A stretch of 64,000 bases of DNA from Ruegeria spongiae (GTDB lineage Bacteria > Pseudomonadota > Alphaproteobacteria > Rhodobacterales > Rhodobacteraceae). The notes under the pieces are model-generated. The model ran no database searches, was not told the DNA's origin, and was given only the letters and a program-made list of their open reading frames with translations. Shown piece by piece: positions 9,542-18,674 of this stretch. The position numbers were made by a program, and so were the translations under genes. Position 1 is the first letter of the stretch, and every line of letters begins with the position of its first letter. The DNA lies in NCBI RefSeq assembly GCF_023502395.1, contig NZ_JAMFMB010000007.1:1-64000 (forward strand). Reading direction: 5' to 3'.

Positions 9542-10479
9542 AGCGCCGCAAGGATGCCGCGCGCCTGCGCGCAATCGCCGTCCATCTGCGCGATCAGGGC
9601 GTCGAGCCCGTCGAACTTTAGTTCGGGGCGCAGATAGGCGACCAGCCCGACCGAGAGCGTCGCGCCATAAAGATCACCCGAGAAGTCAAACAGGAAGGTC
9701 TCGATATTGGGTTGTTCGCCGTCGAACATGGGCCGCACCCCGACCGAGGCCGCGCCGTGATAGCTGCCCGCATGGGGGCCATCCAGCACATCGACCAGCA
9801 CCGCATAGACGCCGAATTTCGGCAGATGCAGCCCGTCCATCGACATGTTGGCGGTGGGATAACCCAGCTCGCGCCCGCGCTGCTCGCCACCGATCACCTC
9901 GCCCTCGATCCGGTGCCAGTGGCCCAGCATGGCGGCGGCGTCGCGAGGCTGGCCAAGGCTCAGCGCCTCGCGGATCGCGGTCGAGGACACGATTCGGTCG
10001 GAATGTTCCATCAGCCGGGCGATGGTGACGCCAAAGCCCATTTCGGCTCCAAAACGCTCAAGGTCGCCGGCATCGCCGCTGCGCCCCTTGCCAAAACAGA
10101 AATCAGACCCGACGACCACGTGGCGCAGGCCCAGACCGTCGGCCAGCACGTTGCGCGCGAACTCTTCGGGCGACAGCCCTGCGAGGCCTGCGTTGAAGTT
10201 CAGCTCATACAGCCGCTCGACGCCCAGCTTCTCCAGCCGGTGCGCGCGCGAATTGGGGCGCATCAGGCGAAAGGGCGGGGCGGAGGGGGCAAAATACTCG
10301 CGTGGATGCGGCTCGAAGGTCAGCACGCCCAGCGGCGCATCGGGGGCTGCGGCGCGGGTCTGGGCGATGACCGCCTGATGGCCCAGATGCACGCCGTCGA
10401 AATTGCCGATCGCAACGCTCGCGCCGCGATCTTCTGGGGTGACGAACTGATGATCCCGAATGATCTGCATAACCCGCAT
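9538..10479 (-). CDS. ribF: Bifunctional riboflavin kinase/FAD synthetase
   Basis: Makes FMN from riboflavin and then FAD, 313 residues, the usual RibF length. The N-terminal adenylyltransferase domain (about 20-180) has the HxGH-like motif GNFDGVHLGHQA and ends in SSTAIREAL. The C-terminal kinase domain (about 185-313) has the flavokinase motif GYPTANM and NIETFLFDF. Translation may begin at 10479 (MRVMQII) or three codons later. It is first in a three-gene overlapping cluster with ycgN and ltaE. No FMN riboswitch is visible upstream. Confidence 0.93.
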   Translation of the reverse strand: MRVMQIIRDHQFVTPEDRGASVAIGNFDGVHLGHQAVIAQTRAAAPDAPLGVLTFEPHPREYFAPSAPPFRLMRPNSRAHRLEKLGVERLYELNFNAGLAGLSPEEFARNVLADGLGLRHVVVGSDFCFGKGRSGDAGDLERFGAEMGFGVTIARLMEHSDRIVSSTAIREALSLGQPRDAAAMLGHWHRIEGEVIGGEQRGRELGYPTANMSMDGLHLPKFGVYAVLVDVLDGPHAGSYHGAASVGVRPMFDGEQPNIETFLFDFSGDLYGATLSVGLVAYLRPELKFDGLDALIAQMDGDCAQARGILAAL

Positions 10480-10832
10480 CCGTACAAGCAGAGCGGGGCC
10501 GGTTCAAGCGTGGTTTGGCGGCGCAACGCGCGCCCGGCTAACGTCATGCAAACCGTGACTGGTGCAGGGTGGCGGCGATCGATCCTTCACCTGCGCTCCT
10601 TGGGGCCTGCGTGTCGTAACAGACGTGGAACCGGACCCTGTGGCAGGGGTCTCGACCGACCGGTTGGCCGAGCGGGGGTGACGCCCCGTTTCCGATCTCC
10701 GCACCCGGTGGCGCCACCGATCATATCCCAAACATGATGCCCTGACGGGTTCCACCGCCCTGGCCAAGCCAGCGGCGGGCAAGGGCGATTCTGCGGGCGG
10801 ACGAACAGCCTCGCCGCAGATCATCGCCCCTT
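10480..10832. other. Intergenic region between ribF and the GntR gene, no gene seen
   Basis: 353 bases without a convincing reading frame. Short open frames exist on both strands, but none has a ribosome site or a recognisable product. A perfect 14-base palindrome, CGGTGGCGCCACCG, lies at 10706-10719. The region must hold the ribF promoter and the 3' end of the GntR transcript. Confidence 0.5.
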
Positions 10833-11549
10833 TCAGGCCTGCGGTGAGAAGAGTTCGGGTCGGTCCTCGGCCAGTTGCGCGATCCGGGGCATGAGCTGGC
10901 CCAGGTGGTGGCGCATCCGGTCCTGCGCGGTGTGCGGATCGCGGTCACGGATCGCCTCGAAGATGGCGCGGTGTTCGTTCAGTGTCTCGGCCATCCGGCC
11001 CGGTGAGGGCAGCAGCAATATCCGCGCGCGGGTCACCTGCAGCGAGACTTTTTGCGCCACATCCGTCAGTCGGGCAAAGCCGGTGAAGGTCATGAGCAGG
11101 GCGTGAAACGTTTCATCCGTCTCGTAGAAGCCCCGGAAATCGCCATCCTCGGCCAGCAGCGCCTGCAGGCGCAGGGTCCGGTTGAGCTGTTGCAACTGCT
11201 CTTCGGTACGGTCCCGCGCCACATTGCCCACTGCCGCCAGTTCCAGCGCTTCGCGCAAGAACGCGCCTTCGCGAATTTCCGGCATCGAGAAATAAGCCAC
11301 GCGCGTGGCCGATTGCGGGATCACCTCGACCAACCCGTCCTCTGACAACCGCGCGATGGCGTCAGAGACCGGTGCGCGCGACACACCCAGGCGCGCGCAG
11401 ATTGCTGGCTTGCGCAGCACTGCGCCGGGCGGAAACTCAAGCGTCAGGATCGCCTGCTTCAGCGCCCGGTACACCTGTTGAGACAGCGGCCCATCCTGCG
11501 CGCCGACGGGGCTGAGTCGGGTCATGTCGATGTCTGGGGTCAGGGTCAT
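10833..11549 (-). CDS. GntR-family regulator, FadR/FCD type
   Basis: DNA-binding repressor of 238 residues. A winged helix at about residues 22-85 (QVYRALKQAILTLEFPPGA, GVSRAPVSDAIARL) is followed by an all-helical FCD ligand domain (about 92-225) with likely metal/ligand residues in DETFH and EHRAIFEAI...DRMRHHL. Family members bind organic acids or sugar acids. It is divergent from the dehydratase-SDR-hydrolase operon and, with the palindromes in the shared region, is very likely its regulator. Confidence 0.9.
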   Translation of the reverse strand: MTLTPDIDMTRLSPVGAQDGPLSQQVYRALKQAILTLEFPPGAVLRKPAICARLGVSRAPVSDAIARLSEDGLVEVIPQSATRVAYFSMPEIREGAFLREALELAAVGNVARDRTEEQLQQLNRTLRLQALLAEDGDFRGFYETDETFHALLMTFTGFARLTDVAQKVSLQVTRARILLLPSPGRMAETLNEHRAIFEAIRDRDPHTAQDRMRHHLGQLMPRIAQLAEDRPELFSPQA

Positions 11550-11561
11550 GGGGCCTCATGT

Positions 11562-11578
11562 GTTAGCTAACATGTTAG
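11562..11578. promoter_or_regulatory. Overlapping palindromes, likely GntR operator
   Basis: Two overlapping perfect palindromes lie between the divergent starts: GTTAGCTAAC at 11562-11571 and CTAACATGTTAG at 11567-11578. FCD-type GntR proteins typically bind short AT-rich palindromes of this kind. The site is 12 bases before the regulator start and about 60 before the dehydratase start, well placed to control both. Confidence 0.6.
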
Positions 11579-11638
11579 TTGACAGTTTTTGCCCGTCAAG
11601 CTAGCAAACTCCCACCACCCGCAATGAAAGGACCCGCC

Positions 11639-13159
11639 ATGAGCGGCCCGGCCCGTGATACGATTCGGCTGCATCCGAAGGACAATGTGGTGATCGCCCT
11701 GCGTGATCTGCCTGATGGAACAGGGGTTGAGGGCGCGGTACTGCCCGCGCCGGTGAGTCGCGGGCACAAGATCGCGGTGGCCGCGATCCGGGCAGGGCAG
11801 GTGGTGCGGCGTTACGGGCAGATCATCGGAGCGGCGAAACTCGATATCGCACCCGGCGACCACGTGCATGTGCACAATCTTGGCATGGGTACGCATCAGC
11901 AGGACTATGCCTTTGCCAGCCAGAACGATCCGCTGCCGGCGATCGACGGGGCGCGGGTCTTTCAGGGCTATCACCGCGCCGATGGCAAGGTCGGCACGCG
12001 CAACTATATCGGCATCCTGACCACGGTGAATTGTTCGGGTTCGGTGGCGCGCTTCATTGCCGAGGCGGCCGAGAAATCCGGCCTGCTGGATGCCTTTCCC
12101 AATGTGGATGGGATCGTGCCCATCGTGCATGGTACCGGCTGTGGCATGTCGATGCGCAACGAGGGGTACGCATCGCTTTTCCGCACGTTGTCGGGTTATG
12201 CGCAGCACCCCAATTTCGCGGGAATCCTGCTGATCGGGCTGGGTTGCGAAGTGATGCAACTCTCTGATCTGGTGGGCGGTCGCCCGATCCGGGCCGATGG
12301 CGCGCTGCGCTACATGACGATCCAGTCCGAGGGCGGAACGCGCAAGACCATCACGCGCGGGCTGGAGGAACTGCGCGGTATCGCCGCCCAAGCCAATCAG
12401 GCCATGCGTGCCCCCGCGCCGGTGTCAGAACTGACGGTCGGCCTGCAATGCGGTGGATCGGACGGCTATTCCGGGATCACCGCGAACCCGGCGCTGGGTC
12501 ATGCCTCGGACCTGCTGGTGCGCCATGGCGGCACGACGATCCTGTCGGAAACCTCGGAGATTTACGGTGCCGAACACCTGCTGACCCGGCGCGCCGAATC
12601 CAGAGCCATCGGCGAAGCGCTGATCGACCGCATCCGCTGGTGGGAGGACTATACCGAACGCAATGGCGGCGAGATGGACAACAATCCCAGCCCCGGCAAC
12701 AAGCGCGGCGGGCTGACCACCATTCTGGAAAAATCGCTGGGCGCCGTGGCCAAGGGTGGCACCGCGCCGCTGCGCGGGGTCTACAAATTCGGCGAGATCG
12801 TGGATCGCAAGGGGTTCGTCTTCATGGACAGCCCCGGCTTTGATCCCTGTTCGGTGACCGGGCAGATCGCCTCGGGGTCCAACCTGATCGTGTTCACCAC
12901 CGGGCGCGGCTCGGTCTCGGGCTACCAGCCGACGCCTTGCATCAAGCTGGCGACCAATTCCGAGATGTATGCAAGGATGGCCGAGGATATGGACCTCAAT
13001 TGCGGCGATATCGTCAGCGACGGGGTCAGCATCGAAGACAAGGGCAGGGCGCTTTTCGAGTTGCTGATCCGGGTGGCGTCGAGTGAGCATACAAAGAGCG
13101 AAGAATTGGGGTTCGGGGGCGTCGAATTTGTGCCCTGGCAAATCGGAGCGGTGATGTGA
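11639..13159 (+). CDS. UxaA/GarD-family sugar-acid dehydratase
   Basis: Cytoplasmic dehydratase of the altronate/galactarate family, 506 residues. An N-terminal SAF domain (about 10-85) leads into a large C-terminal domain with family motifs GYHRADGKVGTRNYIGI, VHGTGCGMS, LQCGGSDGYSGITANPA and DNNPSPGNKRGGL. The enzymes use Fe or Mg to turn aldonates or aldarates into 2-keto-3-deoxy acids. The start ATG at 11639 follows AAAGGA. It overlaps the next gene (TGATG), and the partners (SDR, FAH hydrolase) suggest a C5-C6 sugar acid. The exact substrate is not readable. Confidence 0.87.
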   Translation: MSGPARDTIRLHPKDNVVIALRDLPDGTGVEGAVLPAPVSRGHKIAVAAIRAGQVVRRYGQIIGAAKLDIAPGDHVHVHNLGMGTHQQDYAFASQNDPLPAIDGARVFQGYHRADGKVGTRNYIGILTTVNCSGSVARFIAEAAEKSGLLDAFPNVDGIVPIVHGTGCGMSMRNEGYASLFRTLSGYAQHPNFAGILLIGLGCEVMQLSDLVGGRPIRADGALRYMTIQSEGGTRKTITRGLEELRGIAAQANQAMRAPAPVSELTVGLQCGGSDGYSGITANPALGHASDLLVRHGGTTILSETSEIYGAEHLLTRRAESRAIGEALIDRIRWWEDYTERNGGEMDNNPSPGNKRGGLTTILEKSLGAVAKGGTAPLRGVYKFGEIVDRKGFVFMDSPGFDPCSVTGQIASGSNLIVFTTGRGSVSGYQPTPCIKLATNSEMYARMAEDMDLNCGDIVSDGVSIEDKGRALFELLIRVASSEHTKSEELGFGGVEFVPWQIGAVM

Positions 13160-13896
13160 TGGGACGACTTTCAGGAAAACGGGCGCTGGTGACGGCAGCG
13201 GGGCAGGGCATTGGCCGAGTATCGGCCGAAATATTCGCCGCCGAAGGGGGCGAAGTGCTGGCCTGCGACATCAACGAGGCAACGCTGGCAGAGTTGGAAC
13301 CCCTCGACGGGATCACCCCGTTCCGGCTCGATGTGACCGACGCGGACGCGGTGCGCGATGCGGTGGCGCGGATCGGGCCGGTTGATATCCTGTTCAACTG
13401 CGCGGGATTTGTGGCGGCGGGGACGATCCTTGACTGCGACGAGGATGACTGGGCGTTCAGCAATGACCTGAACGTCACCGCCATGTACCGGCTGTGCCGG
13501 CTGGTGCTGCCGGGGATGCTGGAGCGCGGGGCCGGGTCGATCGTCAACATGTCCTCGGTCCTGTCCTCGATCACGTCGGCGCCCAACCGGTTTGCCTATG
13601 GCACGACCAAGGCGGCCGTAATCGGGCTGACCAAGTCAATCGCTGCCGATTTCGTGACACAGGGCATTCGTTGCAATGCGATCTGCCCGGGCACGGTCGA
13701 TACGCCCAGCCTGCATGACCGGCTGCGCGCCACTGGCGACTACGACAAGGCGATGGACGCGTTTGTGGCCCGTCAGCCGATGGGACGGCTGGGCACCGCC
13801 GAAGAAATCGCCAAGCTCGCGCTTTATCTGGCGAGCGACGACAGCGCCTATACCACCGGACAGGCTTTCGCCATCGATGGCGGCTGGAGCATCTGA
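13159..13896 (+). CDS. SDR-family dehydrogenase, 2-keto-3-deoxy-sugar-acid type
   Basis: NAD(P)-dependent short-chain dehydrogenase, 245 residues. The Rossmann glycine motif is TAAGQGIGR and the acidic residue after strand 2 (LACDINE) favours NAD. The catalytic set is Ser in NMSSVLSS and YGTTK (YxxxK). The overall sequence resembles the 2-keto-3-deoxy-L-fuconate dehydrogenase/DHRS6 group, which oxidises the C4 hydroxyl of 2-keto-3-deoxy acids. The start overlaps the dehydratase stop, and an FAH hydrolase follows 21 bases later, which fits that role. Confidence 0.88.
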   Translation: MGRLSGKRALVTAAGQGIGRVSAEIFAAEGGEVLACDINEATLAELEPLDGITPFRLDVTDADAVRDAVARIGPVDILFNCAGFVAAGTILDCDEDDWAFSNDLNVTAMYRLCRLVLPGMLERGAGSIVNMSSVLSSITSAPNRFAYGTTKAAVIGLTKSIAADFVTQGIRCNAICPGTVDTPSLHDRLRATGDYDKAMDAFVARQPMGRLGTAEEIAKLALYLASDDSAYTTGQAFAIDGGWSI

Positions 13897-13917
13897 CATT
13901 TTGAGAAGGGATCACCG

Positions 13918-14760
13918 ATGAAACTACTGCGCTATGGCCCGGTCGGGTCGGAACGGCCCGGTCTTCTGGACGGCGATGGCAATATCCGCGACCTCTCGGG
14001 GCAGATTGCGGATGTGAGCGGGGATGCGCTGGGCGATGCGGCGCTCGAGCGGATCCGGGCGCTGGACCCGGCCTCACTGCCGCTGGTTGAGGGTAATCCG
14101 CGCTTCGGTGCCTGCGTCGGGCAGGTGGGCAAGTTCATTGCCATCGGCCTCAACTATGCCGATCACGCCGCCGAGGCGGGGATGGAACTGCCACCCGAGC
14201 CGATCGTTTTCTTCAAGGCGACCTCGTCGATCTGCGGCCCCAATGATCCGATCGAAATCCCGCGCGGGTCGGTCAAGACCGATTGGGAGGTCGAACTGGG
14301 CGTGGTGATCGGCAAACACGCCAAATATATCAGCGAGGACGAGGCGCTGGATCATGTGGCGGGCTATTGCACCATCAATGACGTCAGCGAACGGGAATTC
14401 CAGATCGAGCGTGCCGGGCAGTGGGTCAAAGGCAAATCCGCCGACACTTTCGGCCCGATCGGCCCCTGGCTGGTCACCCGCGATCAGGTGCCCGACCCGC
14501 AGGACCTGCCGATGTATCTGGAGGTGAACGGCACCCGCTATCAGGACGGCTCGACCCGGACCATGCATTTCGGCGTGCGCAAGGTGGTGTCCTACCTGTC
14601 GCATTTCATGAGCCTGCATCCCGGCGACGTGATCGCCACCGGCACCCCGCCGGGCGTTGGTATGGGTCTGAAACCGCCAGTCTATCACACGCCCGGTGAC
14701 CGGGTGGAACTGGGTATCGGCGGGCTGGGCGTGCAGGTCCATGATGTGGTGGCCGGATAG
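13918..14760 (+). CDS. Fumarylacetoacetate-hydrolase-family protein, likely 2,4-diketo-3-deoxy-acid hydrolase
   Basis: 280-residue FAH-fold enzyme that cleaves a carbon-carbon bond in beta-diketo acids. Motifs seen are IAIGLNYADHAAEAG, EPIVFFKATSS, the metal ligands in DWEVELGVVIGK, and GTPPGVGMG near the C-terminus. An AAGGGA ribosome site precedes the ATG. In known non-phosphorylative fucose/rhamnose pathways this fold splits 2,4-diketo-3-deoxy acids to pyruvate plus a hydroxy acid. Its place after the dehydratase and SDR supports that reading, by inference. Confidence 0.87.
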   Translation: MKLLRYGPVGSERPGLLDGDGNIRDLSGQIADVSGDALGDAALERIRALDPASLPLVEGNPRFGACVGQVGKFIAIGLNYADHAAEAGMELPPEPIVFFKATSSICGPNDPIEIPRGSVKTDWEVELGVVIGKHAKYISEDEALDHVAGYCTINDVSEREFQIERAGQWVKGKSADTFGPIGPWLVTRDQVPDPQDLPMYLEVNGTRYQDGSTRTMHFGVRKVVSYLSHFMSLHPGDVIATGTPPGVGMGLKPPVYHTPGDRVELGIGGLGVQVHDVVAG

Positions 14761-14862
14761 CGCCATTTTCCGGCGTTTCATCGCCGGGGCGCACATGTGC
14801 CGCTGGTTTGCCTGTTGCGAAGCCGCTATCGTGTGAAAAACACCAGAGCAGGCGAGAGCGGT

Positions 14863-16095
14863 ATGATTGACAGGCGTTTCTTTTTGTCCGGGCTGGGCGC
14901 CCTGGCGCTGGCCGGGTGCGACACTCCGGCGGCCAGCCCCACCCGGCCACAGCGGATGCGGGCGGTGCCCAATGCGGGCTATGACGCCTGGGTGGCGAAT
15001 TTCCGGGCGCGCGCGCCTGCCCGTGGCATCTCTCAACCAACGCTGGAGCGCGCCTTTCAGGGCGCTGGCTATCTGCCCGGCGTGATCGAACGCGACCGCA
15101 ACCAGACAGAATTCAAGCGCTCGCTCGAGGATTATCTGGCAATCGCCGCCTCGGATGAGCGGGTGAGCACCGGCAAGCAGAAACTGCGCAGCCATCAGGC
15201 GGTGCTGACCCGTATCCAGCAGCAATATGGCGTCGAGCCGGAATATGTCACCGCGATCTGGGGGCTGGAAAGCCGCTATGGCGCGCGCCGTGGCGATGTT
15301 CCGGTGGTCTCGGCGCTGTCAACGCTGGCCTATGACGGGCGGCGCGGGCAATTCTTTGAAAGCCAGCTGGTGGCCGCGCTCAAGATTCTGCAGAACGGCG
15401 ACACCACGCCCGACAAGATGACCGGCAGCTGGGCCGGGGCGATGGGGCATACGCAGTTTATCCCGACCTCTTATCTGGCCTATGCGGTGGATTTCACTGG
15501 CGACGGGCGGCGTGACATATGGGATGACGACCCCACCGATGCGCTGGCCTCGGCGGCGGCTTATCTGCGGCGCTCGGGCTGGACCCCGGGCCAGCCCTGG
15601 GGTGTCGAGGTGCAATTGCCGCCGGGGTTCAATACCGGGCTGACCGGGCGCGGCAGCAAACGCCGCCCCGGCGACTGGGCGGCGCTGGGCGTGCGCGACG
15701 TGACCGGGCGCGCGGTGCCGGATTACGGCGCTGCCTCGGTGATCCTGCCGGCGGGGGCGAGCGGCCCGGCTTTCATGATTTTCAACAACTTCACGGTGAT
15801 CACCCGCTACAACAACTCCACCAGCTATGTGATCGGGATCGGCCATCTGGCCGACCGGATCAAGGGCGGGCCGCCGATCCGGGGCAGTTTCCCGCCTGAC
15901 GCGCAGGGCATGACGCTGAAGGACCGCAAAGAGCTGCAGACCCGCCTGACCGCCGCCGGGTTCGACACGCAGGGCGCCGATGGGGTGATCGGGTCGAACA
16001 CCACCTCTGCCATCTCCGCCTATCAGCGCGCCAAAGGGCTGCCGGTGACCGGGCAGCCGACGCAGCAATTGTTGCAACGGCTTCGGCGCGGATAG
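14863..16095 (+). CDS. Lytic murein transglycosylase, MltB type, lipoprotein
   Basis: Cell-wall enzyme of the family-3 lytic transglycosylases, 410 residues. A lipoprotein signal ends in ALAGC (Cys about residue 19). The catalytic domain (about 45-330) contains the active Glu in AIWGLESRYG, with AGAMGHTQFIPTSY and a GDGRRDIW motif. A peptidoglycan-binding domain of type 1 closes the protein (about 345-408, with GADGVIGSNTTSAI). The frame is open 22 codons further up, but only ATG 14863 gives the signal peptide. Confidence 0.92.
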   Translation: MIDRRFFLSGLGALALAGCDTPAASPTRPQRMRAVPNAGYDAWVANFRARAPARGISQPTLERAFQGAGYLPGVIERDRNQTEFKRSLEDYLAIAASDERVSTGKQKLRSHQAVLTRIQQQYGVEPEYVTAIWGLESRYGARRGDVPVVSALSTLAYDGRRGQFFESQLVAALKILQNGDTTPDKMTGSWAGAMGHTQFIPTSYLAYAVDFTGDGRRDIWDDDPTDALASAAAYLRRSGWTPGQPWGVEVQLPPGFNTGLTGRGSKRRPGDWAALGVRDVTGRAVPDYGAASVILPAGASGPAFMIFNNFTVITRYNNSTSYVIGIGHLADRIKGGPPIRGSFPPDAQGMTLKDRKELQTRLTAAGFDTQGADGVIGSNTTSAISAYQRAKGLPVTGQPTQQLLQRLRRG

Positions 16096-16138
16096 GGCAG
16101 AACGGGCGCAGCACGGTTTCTTCGAGCAGGATCAATTC

Positions 16139-16738
16139 ATGAAGAACGTCATTTTCGATTTCGGCAATGTGCTCATCCGGTGGCGTCCCTATGCCGCGCT
16201 GAACGGGTATTTTTCCACCGAAGCCGAGATGCTGACCTGTTTCGAGCAGATCGATTTTTTTGGCTGGAATGCCGAACAGGATCGCGGCCGCAGTTGGGAG
16301 GACGGGTTGGCCATTGCCGCGCGCGATTATCCCGAACATGCCCATATCTTCCACGCCTATTCCAACGGGTTGGACGCCGCTCATGGTGAACGGGTGCCGG
16401 GGATGTCGGACCTCGTCGAAGCCCTGCATCGGCGCGGCGTGGGTCTGTTCGGGCTGACCAATGCGGCCGAGGCCTCGTTCCAGGCGGTGAAAAGGACCGC
16501 GCCGGAAATCGGGTATATGCGCGATGTCGTGGTGTCGTCGCGCGAGGGGCTGATCAAGCCGAGCCCAGAGATATTCGAGATGTGCCTGAGCCGGAACGGG
16601 ATTCAGGCCTCTGATGCACTCTTTGTCGATGACAGCGCCGGGAATTGCCGGGGCGCCGAGGCGATGGGCATCCGGGCACATCTGTTCACGGATGCCGCCA
16701 CGTTGCAGGCGGACCTGCGCGCGTTGGGTCTGCTCTGA
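16139..16738 (+). CDS. HAD-superfamily hydrolase, YihX-like
   Basis: 199-residue haloacid-dehalogenase-fold phosphatase. Motif I is FDFGNVLI, motif II is the Thr in LFGLTNA, motif III is the Lys in GLIKPSPEIF, and motif IV is LFVDDSAGN. The helical cap between motifs I and II places it in class IA near the alpha-D-glucose-1-phosphate phosphatase YihX, but the substrate is not certain. An AGGA site lies 8 bases before the ATG. It is convergent with accA. Confidence 0.87.
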   Translation: MKNVIFDFGNVLIRWRPYAALNGYFSTEAEMLTCFEQIDFFGWNAEQDRGRSWEDGLAIAARDYPEHAHIFHAYSNGLDAAHGERVPGMSDLVEALHRRGVGLFGLTNAAEASFQAVKRTAPEIGYMRDVVVSSREGLIKPSPEIFEMCLSRNGIQASDALFVDDSAGNCRGAEAMGIRAHLFTDAATLQADLRALGLL

Positions 16739-16751
16739 GCGGGGGGCAGGC

Positions 16752-17714
16752 TCAGGCCGCCAGCCCCTTGTTCCCGAGGTCGAGGAATTTCTGGCGGCGG
16801 TCCTTGATCAGCGCGTCACGGTCCTTGCCGGTCAAATCCTTCAGCATGTCACCGATGGCGCGGCCAACGCCTTCGATTGTGGCCGTCCTGTCGCGATGGG
16901 CACCACCATGAGGTTCGGATATGATCCGGTCTGCCACGCCCAGCTTGTGCAGGTCCTGCGCGGTCAGGCGCAGCGCCTCGGCCGCCTCGCGCATCTTTTC
17001 GGCATCCTTCCAGAGGATCGAGGCGCAGCCCTCGGGTGAGATCACCGAATAGACGGAATGTTCCAGCATTGCCACGCGGTTGGCGGTGGCAAAGGCCACG
17101 GCCCCGCCCGATCCACCCTCGCCAATAATGACCGAGACCAGCGGTACGCCGATGCGCAGGCACATCTCGGTCGATCGCGCGATCGCCTCGGACTGGCCGC
17201 GTTCCTCGGCGCCTTTGCCGGGATAGGCGCCGGGCGTGTCGACCAGCGTGATCACCGGCAGGCCAAAGCGGCCCGCCATGTCCATCAGGCGGATCGCCTT
17301 GCGATAGCCTTCGGGGCGCGCCATGCCGAAATTGCGCTCGATCCGGGATTTGGTGTCGCTGCCTTTTTCATGGCCGATCACCATCACCGGCTGGTCGTTG
17401 AACCGCGCCAGCCCGCCCATGACCGAATGGTCATCGGCAAAGTTCCGGTCGCCCGCCAGCGGGGTGTATTCGCTGAACAGTGTCTGGATATAATCCTTGC
17501 AGTGGGGCCGGTCGGGGTGGCGCGCCACCTGGCATTTCCGCCAGGGCGTCAGGTCCTTGTAGAGATCACTCAGCATCACTGCCGCCTTGGCGTCCAGCGC
17601 CGCTGCCTCGTCGGCGATATCCATCTCTTCGTTGGCACGGGCCAGCGCGCGCAGTTCTTCTGCCTTGCCTTCGATTTCGGCCAGCGGTTTTTCGAAATCC
17701 AGATACTGGGTCAT
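16752..17714 (-). CDS. accA: Acetyl-CoA carboxylase, carboxyltransferase subunit alpha
   Basis: Alpha subunit of the carboxyltransferase that makes malonyl-CoA for fatty-acid synthesis, 320 residues as usual. Landmarks are [19 protein letters not shown] at the start, [60 protein letters not shown] and [10 protein letters not shown]. The ATG at 17714 has an AGAGG site; an in-frame upstream extension is unlikely. It stands alone, divergent from the AraC regulator gene. Confidence 0.97.
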   Translation of the reverse strand: MTQYLDFEKPLAEIEGKAEELRALARANEEMDIADEAAALDAKAAVMLSDLYKDLTPWRKCQVARHPDRPHCKDYIQTLFSEYTPLAGDRNFADDHSVMGGLARFNDQPVMVIGHEKGSDTKSRIERNFGMARPEGYRKAIRLMDMAGRFGLPVITLVDTPGAYPGKGAEERGQSEAIARSTEMCLRIGVPLVSVIIGEGGSGGAVAFATANRVAMLEHSVYSVISPEGCASILWKDAEKMREAAEALRLTAQDLHKLGVADRIISEPHGGAHRDRTATIEGVGRAIGDMLKDLTGKDRDALIKDRRQKFLDLGNKGLAA

Positions 17715-17839
17715 GACGCCTCTTTTGCGCGGTGTTTGCCGATATATGGCCCGAGGGCGGACGGGATGCAACTCAGCAAGATTTGTGACATGTCGTCGTG
17801 GCATGTGGAAGGGGCAAGGACAAGGGAGCGATACGCGAC

Positions 17840-18673
17840 ATGACCAACAGCTACGAGGACCGGGTTCTGCGCGTTCTGGACCATATCCATGACAACCCCG
17901 CCGGGGACCTGTCGCTGGACGCGCTGGCCGATGTCGCGGCGATGTCGCGGTTTCACTGGCACCGGGTGTTCCGGGCCATGACCGGCGAGACCTGCGCCCA
18001 GGCGGTGCGGCGCATACGCTTGCACCGCGCGGCAGGATGGCTGTTGCAGAGCGACAGATCGCCCGAGCAGATTGCAGCGGATGTCGGATATCCCAATCCC
18101 AGATCCTTCGCGCGGGCCTTTTCCGAGGCCTATGGCGTCAGTCCCGCAGCCTATCGCAGGACCGGCCACCCGACGCCCGCCCATCCACAGTTCAGAACCG
18201 GAGAGTATCCCATGCATCCCGTGACCACCCGTACCGAACCCGCCCGCCGGATGATCGGCCTTGCCCATAAGGGCGCCTATATGGAGATCGGCAAGAGCTT
18301 TGAAAGCTTCGCCGCGATGTGTGAGGCGCGCCAGCTTTGGCCGAATGTCGGTGCCGGGCTGGCCATCTACCTGGACAATCCCGACGCTGTGCCCGAGGCG
18401 GATTTGCGCAGCTTTGCCGGGGCCGAATACCGGGGCCCGGACGTGCCCGATGGCATGGAGGAGCGGCATATCCCCGGCGGCAAGACCGCCGTTCTGACCT
18501 ATAAGGGGCCATATTCCGGCATCCATGCGGCCTATCACTCGCTGTTCGGGAACTGGCTGCCGTCCTCGGGCGAGGAACCCGCGGACCGGCCCTGTTACGA
18601 GATTTATCTCAACAACCCGCGCGACACCGCGCCCGAAGCGTTGCTGACCGAAATCTGCCTGCCGCTGAAATAG
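17840..18673 (+). CDS. AraC-family regulator with GyrI-like effector domain
   Basis: 277-residue regulator. The AraC/XylS double helix-turn-helix comes first (about 8-110; [19 protein letters not shown] and [20 protein letters not shown]). A GyrI/SbmC-like small-molecule domain follows (about 125-277; [29 protein letters not shown]-like end), as in Rob and related multidrug-responsive regulators. The start ATG follows GGGAGC. It is convergent with the LysE exporter gene, with only one base between the stops. The ligand is unknown. Confidence 0.88.
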   Translation: MTNSYEDRVLRVLDHIHDNPAGDLSLDALADVAAMSRFHWHRVFRAMTGETCAQAVRRIRLHRAAGWLLQSDRSPEQIAADVGYPNPRSFARAFSEAYGVSPAAYRRTGHPTPAHPQFRTGEYPMHPVTTRTEPARRMIGLAHKGAYMEIGKSFESFAAMCEARQLWPNVGAGLAIYLDNPDAVPEADLRSFAGAEYRGPDVPDGMEERHIPGGKTAVLTYKGPYSGIHAAYHSLFGNWLPSSGEEPADRPCYEIYLNNPRDTAPEALLTEICLPLK

Positions 18674-18674
18674 C

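Noticed and set aside
10665-10700. Short tRNA-like stretch (GGTTGGCCGAGCGGG) resembling the D-arm of tRNA-Ser/Leu
   Set aside because: No matching acceptor stem, anticodon arm or T-arm (GGTTCGAATCC) follows, so it is chance resemblance.
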